NCBI GenBank assembly: GCA_011947345.1
Contig: JAAVTG010000782.1
Location: 62,001-126,000, forward strand
From: Phytophthora quininea
Lineage: Eukaryota > Oomycota > Peronosporomycetes > Peronosporales > Peronosporaceae
Reading direction: 5' to 3'
Length of the DNA stretch: 64,000 nucleotides
Below, one piece after another: positions 53,345 to 63,960 of this stretch. Positions within the stretch are counted from its first letter, which is position 1, and the number at the start of each line of letters is the position of its first letter. The notes beneath the pieces were generated by a model. That model was not told the origin of the DNA. It saw only the letters and a list, made by a program, of their open reading frames with translations, and searched no databases. The translations under genes were made by a program, and so were the position numbers.

Positions 53345-54257
53345 TGTCACCGACTTGGCACGTACGATACTGAAGAAGAGACGGACTCCAAGCAGATACC
53401 GACCGCATTGCGCGCCAAGCGAGAGCTTGATGATGGTCCACAACCTTTTTCGCGTCTATGTAGAGGAGGTAGTCGACCAGGCTGACGTTTGTAGGGGCCT
53501 CCACACGCCGGTGGTGCTTCGTGTCTCCACACTCCAAACACCAATCGGCAATGACGATCCAAAGCTTCCCACTTGTCGCTGCGGCTCCAGAGGATCGAGA
53601 CGGTTGCTTGGGCGTTTCCAGCGGGACCGACAAATCGACGAGAAATGCACCTGCCTGCTAGTCATGCAGCAAATGCACGTCTGCTGTCTCAAGGTTTTGT
53701 TGGGTTTTGTCTGGAGGATCAAGTCAAGCCAAACCACCGACTTTGGTGGTGGTTTGCACGAAATGAGTCGAGCAACAATTACCACAGTCGACATGGAGTG
53801 AGTGCTCGCTGCTTGGGTGAACACCAAGCAGAAATGGGTCGTCGATGAGCTCATTCCGCTGCATGGGGATTGCAGCGAGATGATTAAGAGCGCACAGACA
53901 TTGGCGTCTTTGTGGCAAGGTGGATTCCTACTTGAACTGGTCCGCATGACTCGACAACAAGCGAGAAGTTCGCAGCACAGAGCCATCCGACTGTGCATCC
54001 TTGTGAGCTGGGGCTGCGGACATCGAAACGAGAGACTCACCCAGCTCGGTTTTAGTCGGAAGCTGTGAGGAACATGTCAAACTTCTGTCTTCATTTCTTA
54101 TGTATGTCGAGCAACAACTTCGATCCCGACGTCGCTGTGTAGAATAGAAGGTCATTGGTACTTTACAGGAGACCATGCAGGTCGGCTCTTCACTCCACTT
54201 GTCTGGTCTCAAGAGTACTGGGGGATGTCGAAATAAATGATGGAGCTAGAGGGAAAC
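53345..54257. other. Intergenic between B15 and B16
   Basis: Two weak open stretches exist. Minus 53380-53633 includes LWIVIADWCLECGDTKHH, and plus 53802-54068 includes WQGGFLLELVRMTRQQ. Neither matches a family I know, and the codon context is not convincing enough to call a gene. Confidence 0.35.
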
Positions 54258-55592
54258 TTACAACGAGATGGGGATGACAGCCTTCCAGCAGCAAGGAAGT
54301 AGCTGCTCCCATCGCATCAACCCCTCGCCCATGCTCATGACGATGAGCGGCACACATTTGCTGGCCGCCACTTCCTTCGTCACGTTCACCAGTCCGCCAT
54401 ATTCAATGTCGATGTAGTCCTTCTCGTCCGTCTCGGTGAAAGAAATGTAGTCCATGCCTTCTTTGGTCCACTCCGGTGTCGTGCTCGAGGTGTTGGCATT
54501 GCCACGAGGGAAGCACTGATCCGGGTCCAGGATCGAGTTCAAGATGGTCACTCGACGTCGCGTATAGTCGTCCTTTGTGGCGTCGTCGTTAGCGTCCAAC
54601 ACGCAGTCCTCCACCCTCACAATGAGACTGACGCAACGCATACGCATGACACCGTTCACGTCGGGATACGTCCTCGTCATGACGCACGTGTGCGTATCAA
54701 CCTGCTGCATGACCCGAGACGTCCTCGGTCCTCGATACATTTGATTGTAGAGCTGCGGCGAGTTGAAGATCTTCCACGTCGCGCTGGCCAGCGAGTCGAC
54801 CGTGATGCGACCTCCTCCAGCCTTGATGACGTTGATCCTCTTGGTGAATCGATGTTGAATACGAACTTGATGGTCGTCCATCGTGTCCTCCTCGTGTTTC
54901 GAGAAGAAAACTTTCCATCCAAACTCTTCATCGTGGACTGCACGAGCTCCAGGTCCTCTCAGCACCTCCTGCATCTTCTGGTAGCCGACAAACGCCAATT
55001 CCTGGCACTTGTTCCTCTCCAGCGGTTGGTAGAACACCACCGGCTCATCTTCCGAGAAGGTGACCCAGCGACCTTCTTCTTCCACGTCCATGAGCAGCTT
55101 GGTGTCCGTACTCTTCTCCTTGTTCAGCCGATCGTGCTCCAAGCCCAACAACTTCATGAACTTCTGCCATTCTTTGAACCTCTCGGTCAGTTTGCGGTTC
55201 TCGGCAGTGATGGAGCCTTGCTCCAGCACCAAGCTCAAGTATCGTTGCTGGACGATCTTGGCCGCCGTGCTTTGGCCACCCCAGCCGTTCAGGGTCTTCT
55301 GAACAGTGTCAACCACTTGGTCCTCTTCATTCTGCCGTAGTTTCAGCTGTTCCGAAAGTCTCACAATGGCATTCTCGAGCTCGCGGGTCAGGCGTTCCAC
55401 CTCGACGCGCTTCACCTCGATGCTGCGTTTCTCCGCCATACGGCGACGCTGCATGCTCTCCCGATGGCGCGCACGCCGCTCTTCCACCGTAAACGGTCGG
55501 TTCTTCTTCTTGGGGCTCAGCAGTCGACTGTCGACCGCCGACACCGTGAACTCGGGGTCCTGGTCGCGCATGGGGGCCAAGAGTGACTCCAT
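54258..55592 (-). CDS. bZIP-like / START-like protein B16, intact
   Basis: This is an intact frame of 444 residues from ATG 55592 (MESLLAPMRDQDPEF). The basic region RARHRESMQRRRMAEKRS has His at the invariant Asn position. A zipper (KRVEVERLTRELENAI) and conserved second helix (QQRYLSLVLEQGSITAENRKL) follow. START-like features are FSEDEPVVFYQPL, LRGPGARAVHDEEFGWKV, HRFTKRINVIKAGGGRI, VDTHTCVMTRTYPD and MGEGLMRWEQLLP. It is closest to B15. Confidence 0.82.
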   Translation of the reverse strand: MESLLAPMRDQDPEFTVSAVDSRLLSPKKKNRPFTVEERRARHRESMQRRRMAEKRSIEVKRVEVERLTRELENAIVRLSEQLKLRQNEEDQVVDTVQKTLNGWGGQSTAAKIVQQRYLSLVLEQGSITAENRKLTERFKEWQKFMKLLGLEHDRLNKEKSTDTKLLMDVEEEGRWVTFSEDEPVVFYQPLERNKCQELAFVGYQKMQEVLRGPGARAVHDEEFGWKVFFSKHEEDTMDDHQVRIQHRFTKRINVIKAGGGRITVDSLASATWKIFNSPQLYNQMYRGPRTSRVMQQVDTHTCVMTRTYPDVNGVMRMRCVSLIVRVEDCVLDANDDATKDDYTRRRVTILNSILDPDQCFPRGNANTSSTTPEWTKEGMDYISFTETDEKDYIDIEYGGLVNVTKEVAASKCVPLIVMSMGEGLMRWEQLLPCCWKAVIPISL

Positions 55593-56035
55593 CGACTTGA
55601 GGTTGGGAACGGAACGGATGACTGGGAACTGGAGCTTCTGGTTGTGAGAACCGGAGCCCTGGCCGCCCTCTTTCGCGCTGTCACTGGTCCATGGCTGCTA
55701 ATTGCCACCTCTATGCATGGCCGGCGATTGGATGCGCTGCACATCGAAGTGAGCTCGAGTGCAAGCCTCAAACCAATCGTGTCGGCGGTCACGATCAACT
55801 TGAAAACCCAGCAAACCAAGGCAACAGCGGGGATGAATGCTCACGATAACGATAACAAGAGTTTTGGAACTTGTCCAACATGACAAAGCAGGAATTCGAA
55901 TACTACTTCAGTAGTGGTGCAGTACGAAGGTGGTTTTGGGTAATTGAAGCTGTAGTGGTGCGTTCCTACGTCGCCTCGACGATCTGATTGTCATGTTGAG
56001 TCTGGAAGACTCTACGTAAAGGCTAGAAATACTAC
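55593..56035. other. Intergenic between B16 and the IQ-motif gene
   Basis: Upstream region of B16; no gene recognised. Confidence 0.4.
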
Positions 56036-58686
56036 TTAAGTTTGCTGGTCGAGTTGCCATTGCTCGCTGCTCAGCCATTTTTCGCTCGGCCAGCTCCACT
56101 TCCATAGAGATAGCAATGGAGCGCCAGCATTGGACGACAGTGTCGGGACACCCGGCGGAACTTGGCCATTTCGAGTCGGTAATAGGTGGAGATATCCGTC
56201 TGCGATGGTCTGGTCGGAGCTGTGCAGGTCGGATTCCAAATCATCGGCGTCGTTTTCCTCCGAGTTGACTTGTTCGTCAATTGGCAAACTCGAAGACTGA
56301 GTGAGTGGTGGATGCCAAGAGGCCTGCAGTCGAGCTCGAAGCCTGTTCAATTCTGCGAGACGAGCACGCGCCAGCTGCTGCATTGCTTGATACGATCGAA
56401 GTTGGCACTGGATCACCAACGCTGCGTGGTGTCTCATTACGCGCTTGGCTTCCACTGTTTGCAGTAGTAATCGATATATCGTTTGTGCTGCGGCGGCTCT
56501 TGTAATGCGGCTGGCCTCCACTTTGCTCTGAATCAACCGAACGATTTTCCTTGCAGCTATCCGTTTAGTAATTTCTCTTGCTCTCAGCTCGCATTCCTCC
56601 ACGGCGGCAACTTCTTGAAGAGGTTCGCCGGTCTCTGATAGAGCGTCTGAATTCTCGGCATCACGTTCCGACTCGCTTTCGTCCACAGGCGCATATTCAG
56701 CAACCTCAACAGACTTTGGCGACAACAACATGCTTTTTGGCAAGGCGTTGCAGATGTCTTGAAGTGTGTACCTTCGTAGATAACTTGGTTCGGTTCAGGA
56801 CATTCCTCGATGTTCACACTTACGCGGTTGGATTCACACGATTCTGCAGCATCCGCGCCGTGTGCAGCTTCGTGCTCCTTCTCCGCGATGTCAACGTGAA
56901 TGGGGTCCACAGGTACCACTACGTTACTCTCACAACTAGACTCCGCTACGCCAGTGTGACTAGCGTCTCCATTCCCTGTAAAGATTGGCTCCACAGCAGA
57001 CACATTTGATGAAAGACTCGGCGATTCCACCAAGGATTCATCCAGAGTATTACTCATGTTGGAATCCGCGTATGTATCTGAGTCATTCGATGCAATCTCT
57101 TCTTGAACGGGGATAGTTTTAACAGGTTTGTTAGCATCATTGCCTTGGTCTTCAAGCTGAATGGCGTCGGAGTTACTTGGCACAGCTTGGCCAACAAAAA
57201 CCTTTTACTGCATTGCCGCCAAGTCTGGTACTTGTCAAGAAGTTTGAGACGAGCTTTCTCCAGCAGTCTCGCCTTCTGTTGTTCACGTAGTTTCTGTTCC
57301 CGCAGCAAGCGAGCGCTTCGATACGTACTGTAGGCATTTTGAATGGCGCGACTAGCCACCTTCCTACTCTCCTCCTGACGTTTCTGCTCTGCTAGTTGAC
57401 GACGTCGTTCACGCGCTAATGCTCCTCGCCAGATAATTTGAATCCGTCGTGCCGTCTGGTCCATTTTCAATTGTTTAACTCGTCGACGGTGCTTCAGATA
57501 GCGAAGTATCATGCTCTGGATCACAACCGCACTGCGAAATTCCAGGCGATACTGAACAACACCTTCAGCTGCGTCCGCTAGATAAATGGACAAGTTCTTC
57601 CTGGCGACGATCCCCACAAGACGACGGTATCGAGCCAAAGTCGTGCCTCGAAAGCTTCTCGACAGCATAATGCGGCGGATGTACCGCCGCCATTCGGGTC
57701 GTCGACTTGGTAGCTGTACGTTGCAACCATCGGAGAGTTTAGCACTTGACAGTGTTGGTTCATCCAGTTCATCGGCGTTGTTATTGCCACGATCATTGAC
57801 GTTGTCGAGACTCTCACTTGTTGATCGGTCTGTGGTCCGTACGGCCTGCACTTCGTTGATAGCAGCTTGCAGGGTTTCAGGTAAAAATTGCCGCTGGTTG
57901 TTGGTCTTTTAGCACTTTCAGGTTTCAGCGGCGCTAGAGTGACCCGTTCTGTAAACTCCGTCTTCGATGGCACTTTGTTGTGCGTTCTCCACTGGTTGTT
58001 GTGGGTAGACAATATTTTGGAGCTCGCCATGGCTCGTAATTGGCTTCTGCTGTAAGACTCTTGATTGTTGTCATTGAATCGGGAAGCGAGTAGCGCGTTT
58101 AAAGAAGTTCCGCGTGAGTTGTCGACCATGTCGTTGGCCTGGTAGTTATTTGGACGCCGAGTCAGGACGGGCAACACCACTGCATCTTTCCGGTGAGCAC
58201 GGGCACTGGGCTTGGTCTTCTGACGGGTCTTCGTCCATAAAGATCGATTCGCAGAAGTCGACAGGTCTGCCATCGTGAACGGAGGCTTAAGAGAATGACT
58301 GGGGGTCGAAACTATTTTGGCAAAAGGTTTCATGTGAAGTGAGGTTTTTCATGAGGTTTCTTCGAGAGAGCACGCACACCAAAACCCGGTCCCGATACGT
58401 TCCTTGAGAGAAGTTCAACGACGTCGACGAAACCTCGAGCAGCGGCAATGTTCAATACAACGTGGCGAACACGATCTCTGTCGCCACAATCTTCGAAAAG
58501 CAACGCTACAGGTAGAGCCTTTGACGTGTCCATTCGATCCAGCAGCTTTTGCAGAGGATAGCAGTCCGATCGGCCGAGCAATCGCTTTAAGTCTTCCATT
58601 TGACCTGTTCGAGCAGCTTTGACGCTTGCTTCGACCGAAGTCATCGATAAGTCCTCCAACATTTCAACCACGTTGAGTAAAACCAT
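56036..58686 (-). pseudogene. IQ-motif protein with ankyrin-like N-terminus (four frameshifts)
   Basis: Five consecutive frames, each offset by one missing base, read as one protein of about 880 residues. The start (MVLLNVVEMLEDLS) has an ankyrin-like pair: AARTGQMEDLKRLLGR and AAARGFVDVVELLSR. A basic disordered stretch follows. IQ-type repeats come next: SAVVIQSMILRYLKHRR, TARRIQIIWRGALARERRR and SRAIQNAYSTYRSAR. An acidic linker leads to further IQ-like repeats (AARKIVRLIQSKVEA, HAALVIQCQLRSYQ). IQ motifs bind calmodulin or myosin light chains. The first break, near 58330, could instead separate two genes, since an ATGA overlap is present there. Confidence 0.6.
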
Positions 58687-58859
58687 CGTAGATCGACGAC
58701 GGGAGACACAGCTTGAGGCACTACTTATCGGAAGACTCGGTGCGTGGACTAATCTCTTTACCCGCCGAGATTCGCTGGTGGTTAGTGTCGCGGGTGCTCA
58801 TGGTCTGAAGAAACAAATCAATATATTAGCTGACGCAAAATGACTAGGAAGAAAATAAA

Positions 58860-59211
58860 CTACTCAAACTTGCCGTGAAAACTCCTTTTCACTTGCTCAT
58901 CCTGCAGCTTCTGGTGGTGTAGAATAGTTGATGTGAGCGCGAGGTTTTGACTTCGGAGCACTGCACGCTCGAGAGTGAGCTGAAGGAATTTGTCTGCCAT
59001 CGATAGTCGATCGGATGTGCGTTCACGACGATCAAGCTCTGCTCGAGCTCTGGGTAGTATTGTCTTGTGCAGTTTTCTTTCAAGGTGTCGTCGCTCCTGG
59101 ATCATATCTGCCAGCTTCATCTTCTTGAGGAACGCAGTCGGACCATTTTTACGGTGCTTTTTCGCGTTTCCACTCGGCTTTGACTAGCTTGGCATCGTGG
59201 TGGCTGTCCAT
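58860..59211 (-). pseudogene. Orphan bZIP fragment B17
   Basis: From ATG 59211 (MDSHHDAKLVKAEWKREK), with at least one frame change, it gives EKHRK then a corrupted MVRLR segment. It then gives KMKLADMIQERRHLERKL and a second zipper (FLQLTLERAVLRSQNLAL). It ends at HGKFE without any START-like domain. It resembles the N-terminal third of B9. It is a truncated relic lying well outside the main array, on the far side of the IQ-motif gene. Confidence 0.65.
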
Positions 59212-59806
59212 GCCTGCTGCTGAAGAACGGCACTTGAGACGGAAGGAACATTACGTTCACAACGTCGACCACCTCAAATTACAGGATCTTCAGCGACGAG
59301 AATCGAGGAATTGGCCCGGCCTGGAGCAGCAAATGACGCACTTCAGCGATATTAATGGAAACGATCTCCAAACGAGCCAATGCATGATGTATGAGCTGTT
59401 CGAAAGCCAAAGGCCCAGCGTCCGGTAGCCCAACAGATAGTGTTCAGCCGCTGATTCCGCGGAACCGCTGCCTGTGCTCGCTCAGCTCCTTCACCGCTAA
59501 GTGTTCGCAGAGCCAAGTCTCGTGCAATCCTTGAGCATTCCTGGGATTTCTGACGAACTGAGTCCAACCAAATCGATGGACGGCTGAAAGATGTTGTCAC
59601 GGACAACAAAAGCGCCGTAAACAAATTAACGGAGACGTTCCCGATAACAGACAGGAGGAAAGTTATCTTCGCAGTCGATGCCAGGGCGAAGAAACTCTGT
59701 GGTCTTTTCCTTCGGTTCGCAGCGGACAACTTCGTCGGCGACAGCTCCATCCCATATCTCAACTTACCTGCTTCGACCAAGTACCTGTCAAGGACTACCA
59801 AGTGCC
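59212..59806. other. Upstream region of the secreted protein gene
   Basis: No gene is recognised. It should hold the promoter of the small secreted protein gene. Confidence 0.35.
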
Positions 59807-60079
59807 ATGAAGTTCACTGCTCTCGCCGTCGCCGCACTCGTCGCCACTGTCGCTGCTGCCGACAACCAGCCCAATCCAGCTCTACGAGCTCTCACCGACA
59901 CTAACGCCGCCGCCCCGAACGCTGTGGCACCTGCTGGTGGGGCTCCTGAGCACAAGGTCGGCAAGGACGACAAGAAGAAGGAGCAGTGGGGCTGGGGACC
60001 GGGCTTCGGCTGGGGAATGGGACCGTGGGGAATGGGGCCGTGGGGCCGAGGCTGGTGGGGCCGCGGCTGGGGCTGGTAG
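59807..60079 (+). CDS. Small secreted Gly/Trp-rich protein
   Basis: This is an intact frame of 90 residues. ATG 59807 starts a textbook signal peptide (MKFTALAVAALVATVAAA), with cleavage probably before DNQPNP. An Ala/Pro-rich spacer and a charged KDDKKKEQ segment follow. The last 30 residues consist of Gly, Trp, Pro, Met and Arg in GWGP/GPWG-type repeats, ending RGWGW. There are no cysteines and no RxLR motif. It could be a cell-wall or extracellular-matrix component, or a membrane-active peptide; this is inference. The frame begins earlier, but the ATG directly before the hydrophobic stretch is the natural start. Confidence 0.75.
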   Translation: MKFTALAVAALVATVAAADNQPNPALRALTDTNAAAPNAVAPAGGAPEHKVGKDDKKKEQWGWGPGFGWGMGPWGMGPWGRGWWGRGWGW

Positions 60080-60742
60080 AGCTCTCTAGCCTGGTCAAGC
60101 AAACGCTTTTCCGTCTTCTGCATCCCCATTGCAGACAGACTCTAATGGAAATGAAGGTTTCCCTCGATTTCTTTCCTTTATTTGACTGCGATCTTGCATG
60201 GAACTTCAACATCCTCATGGTCATCACGAATGATGACGGCGTATCTTCGAACTTCAACCGACGGCTCCACAGAGGCAGTTTGCCCTGTTAAGCTGAGCTA
60301 CATCTCAGCAGAATTCACTTTTGGATTCATCGATGAAATCGAGAGAGCTAACGCCGCAAACCCGATAACGGCGTCGCTATCAGTATATAGTGTAAGGAAC
60401 TATGCTTGGTGGTAGTAAGGTCGGCTAGATGTAGCGGGCGCTTTGGGCGCTGCAAACCGTGAATGCATGGCCCAACTGCGCTGGCTGCGAAAAGTAGCAA
60501 GGACGGCGCTGATGTTATCACCTCCAACAGCCTTCAATGCCTCGATGATGGGACGTCCGAGCCGACGCTGGCGATGGAAGTGCACATGCTGAAGAGATCT
60601 CGAGAGGTCAATCTCGCCTTCTCGTTGAAGCTCGTTCCGCTGAAGAACAGGTCGTCCTCTGATCATGGTCTCCTTCACGGTCACCCGCCTGTTAGCAGAA
60701 CTGCGAGATCCAGGCCATAGATGGCGAGGGCCGCAGGGAACT
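60080..60742. other. No confident gene
   Basis: A minus-strand open stretch at 60400-60810 (RPVLQRNELQREGEI, GDNISAVLATFRSQRS) crosses into the left inverted end of the MuDR-like element. I do not recognise it. Confidence 0.35.
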
Positions 60743-61579
60743 TTATCGAAAAGGGTCCTGACCACGGCGAAAGTTGTGAAAGGGGCCCTGAAGGCGTCAC
60801 ACAGTTGCACGAGCGCGACTCTCTATGAAGTGGGCCGAAGGGGATTTCCTGGGTAGGAAGCGCTCACTTGAGCAGTCCTCGGCTGGTGCAGCCAGTACCA
60901 TGGGCGGCAATACGGAACCGGAGCCGGGGTAGTTAGATTTACTGCGACTTCATGGAAGCGACAGTCTTGTCAAAGGCGATGTCTTCAACATGTGTGCAGA
61001 CTTTAGATACTTCGTAAGGGTCTACGCCTTCAACCACAACAAGCAGGTTAAGCTGAGAGTAAAACGCGGCAATTTGAGGCGCTGGGGGTGCATCATCGAC
61101 ACCTGCGAATGGGAAGTGGAGATCGCGAAACGCCAGACCAAGACCGACATCGCTACCAAGCTGGCTGAGATTTCTCCAGGCTCATGGCGTCTTACCAATA
61201 TCCTCGACTCGCACAGGCTTCTCACGCCGCCCAAAGCACGCTACCTACACCTGCGATTGATGGTTCCTTCGGGGCTTGTGAGCCAAGTCACTGCAGCTGA
61301 GAAGACGAAGCGCAAGCTCTACAAGTGCAGTTTGTGTGAGAAAATGGGTCACAATAAACTTACGTGCCCGCGTCGTGTTGAGCCTGACGCACCTGCTGGA
61401 AGTAACATCGTTGGCGGTTGGTAAGTTGTTAGATCTTGCCCGATTGAACTGCTACAAGCGTTGATGCAGCCTTTTGGGAACTGCTACAATCTCGGACTTA
61501 GAGTCGCGGTCGTCCAACTGTGTGACGCCTTCAGGGCCCCTTTTGAAACTTTCGCGGTCGTCAGGGCCCCTTTCGATAA
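60743..61579 (+). mobile_element. Short MuDR-type element with ~79-bp inverted ends
   Basis: The region 60743-60822 is an imperfect inverted match to 61500-61579. Both outer ends read TTATCGAAA(A/G)GGG-x-CCTGAC. Both carry GGGGCCCTGAAGGCGTCA and CACAGTTG toward the inside. The 840-bp unit encloses one ORF with a MuDR N-terminal-like fold and a zinc knuckle but no DDE catalytic domain. It therefore looks non-autonomous. Confidence 0.65.
60990..61424 (+). CDS. MuDR N-terminal-like / zinc-knuckle ORF
   Basis: An intact 144-residue frame from ATG 60990. DFRYFVRVYAFNHNKQVKL and GCIIDTCEWEVEIAKR resemble the N-terminal DNA-binding segment of MuDR transposases. The C-terminus has a CCHC knuckle CSLCEKMGHNKLTC, normally found at the end of those transposases. 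The catalytic core that should lie between is absent. An internally deleted transposase or a small DNA-binding repressor would both fit. Confidence 0.6.
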   Translation: MCADFRYFVRVYAFNHNKQVKLRVKRGNLRRWGCIIDTCEWEVEIAKRQTKTDIATKLAEISPGSWRLTNILDSHRLLTPPKARYLHLRLMVPSGLVSQVTAAEKTKRKLYKCSLCEKMGHNKLTCPRRVEPDAPAGSNIVGGW

Positions 61580-61773
61580 TGCTATCAACTTGCAGTGTAG
61601 TGACCATTTACGTTTCAGGGATCGATAGCATCCCGCGTTTTAGTTTTATGAGCGATATTGATGAAAACTAAACCAACAACGACGCCTGTATCATCAAATA
61701 CATGATGTTCTTTTGGCTAAGCATCAACATGATGTCAATATCAAGATATATATTGTGATACCCAGCACTTTGC

Positions 61774-63960
61774 TTACTCTAGCTCCTGCTTGAGTTTCGT
61801 GTACATTTCCCAGTTCGCTTTCATCAAACAATTCAACTCGGCGTGGTTGTCAGACAATCTTGTCCGTAGATCGTTGAGGGCGAAGCTCCCAATACTGAAA
61901 AATCGTTCTTGAGCAGCGGTGGAGAGGGGTTTCGCAAGATAAATCCTAGCTAGCACAGCTACAGAGGGAACATCGCGCTGAACTTCCTCTTTAAACCATT
62001 GCAGGACGTCCACTTCCCGATACAATTGGAGAAGATTGTACTTTGTGTCACCTGGAGAGCATGGCCATTTAACAGCCAGTGATCTCCACATGTTCCATTC
62101 ATTTGCAGCTTGTAGTGACAAGTCATTGTGATCATGATGGGGTGTATGGGGAATTTCCACATCTAACAGTGCACTCATGGAGTTCGCGTTTGTGAACGTC
62201 CTGCTAATACGATGAAAGTTTTCTGGCGATGCTGACGCGGGCTGTTCAACGGGAGGGCACGAAGTGAAGGCTTCAAAGACAGCTCTATACTCTTGTTTGA
62301 GCTCTCGCTCAGCACGTTGGAGTAATTCGGCATTGTCGACAATTAGCGAGGCCTTCGACTTGATGCGAGGGTCCAGTATAAGCGCTTTGATTTCGCTGAT
62401 ATCTGGCGCAGGGAAGCAAATCAGCAGCTGCTCCTTTAATCTGTTAATACAACGGCCCCGCTAGCCGAAAATGATTCGACTGGTACTTCAATGCGCGTTT
62501 GCTCCAGCTCGGTTGTAGATGAGTCAGGTCTCTATAAGACCAAACAGGCCATTGCTGGTGCTTCTAATGTCGACCATAGTAATCTGCAAAAAAACAAACC
62601 GTACGAACTGGAGACGTCTTCCTTCTGAACTTCACCAAGACTACAATGTGCTAGTTGATTTGTGACTGATTCCATATCTATGATCAAGCTCCAATCAGCT
62701 GGAGTAATTGATATCCACGTATCCCGCTCAGATGCCGAAGCCGACTCGAAGTAACGCGCAAAAGCAAAATAATTCATCACACTGCGACGCAGGAGAGTGA
62801 CAGCATATCCGACTCGAGTTTTTGCGTCGATCGCTGGGTTTATTGGTGGTAGGTTGTATAGCAATTTAATTTGATCCAGCTTACCGATACATGCTGGGGA
62901 ATTGAAATGCGTTGTCAAGTTGCGGAGTTTTTGGATGACACGTAGTCCTTCTGGAAAAGAGCCTCCAGGAATAACAACATCCTTGCCGTCGTTGCGCGTA
63001 TTTTCTTTAAGGCCAAGTCCATATAACAAACACAAGCTGAGCAGATGCATGAGGCGATCTACTTGATCAGTCCCAGCAAAATGATCGGATACATTCCGGG
63101 CGCTACCGGTAGTATCACTCACTGTAAAGCGAGCACATCACTCGATGTCGAGGCCGTATCGCTCTTGGATCGCTATTTTCATCAACTCTGCAACAACCAC
63201 AGCCGCATGGCCTTCATTACTGGGAATCCCTAACAACGACAGAGAAACGTAGCGCCAGTTTGAGCTGATGAATGTGACGCTCATTCCCAATACGTTGACA
63301 TTAGATGCATTTGTCCACATGTCGTGCAGAACAGATAGAAATAGGCGACTTGCAACTTTTGCTAGCTCTTGAGTTAGAAACTTTGTCACGAAGCCAATAT
63401 ACGCATCGAAGCTGGCCGTTGCGTACGTGTTGAAAGTCTCACGAGCAGGAAATGTGAGGGATGCCTGTCTGGTAATTCGCCGGATCATTCGAAGCAACTC
63501 TGTATTTTCTAACACAGTGTATGGTAAACCCGCTGATAGCAGCCACCTAGTTGTCAGCAGCCGGATTTCGTCAGGCGAGATGACGAGTGCTTGTTCAATA
63601 GTCTTCTGCTATATCCTTTGGGTTCAACTTCTTCTTGACCTGAGGTAAGTGCGTCGATCACCTCGATCTTTTCGGCAAGTGAAGCCTTAGTGGTGTGCTC
63701 TATCTCTACAGAGTACGGATGGTCGTTATGCATTCGCAGCATGTGCGCTTTAGCATTCGTTGAGGTTGACTGGCGCATCAGACATCGCTGCCACGACGTC
63801 GAAGTTGTGTCGGTGCTCTTCAACTTCTCCGCACACACAATACAAATGTGTGTAAATGGTCGGTTTGTCTTCTTCTTGTTGGGTTGAGGTGTTGAGAGCT
63901 TCTGTATGTATCTCCAGACTGTAGCGAACTCATTTTGCTACTTGTACTTAATGGTCTCAG
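61774..63960 (-). pseudogene. hAT transposase, decayed
   Basis: The N-terminus is a BED-type finger near 63960-63720: NEFATVWRYIQKL, CIVC, then STNAKAHMLRMHNDH. The middle has FLTQELAKVASRLFLS and MWTNASNVNVLGMSVTF. An in-frame TGA lies at 63138, and at least two or three frame changes occur near 63550 and 62500. The C-terminus is the hAT dimerisation motif: VAVLARIYLAKPLSTAAQERFFSIG and NDLRTRLSDNHAELNCLMKAN. No inverted ends are visible and the element may extend past the window. It cannot make an active protein as read. Confidence 0.75.

Noticed and set aside
53456..54068. Frames on both strands between B15 and B16
   Set aside because: Some segments look protein-like, but no family is recognised and strands conflict; kept as unassigned intergenic DNA.
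60400..60810. Minus-strand 136-residue frame upstream of the MuDR-like element
   Set aside because: It crosses the element's inverted end and matches no known family.
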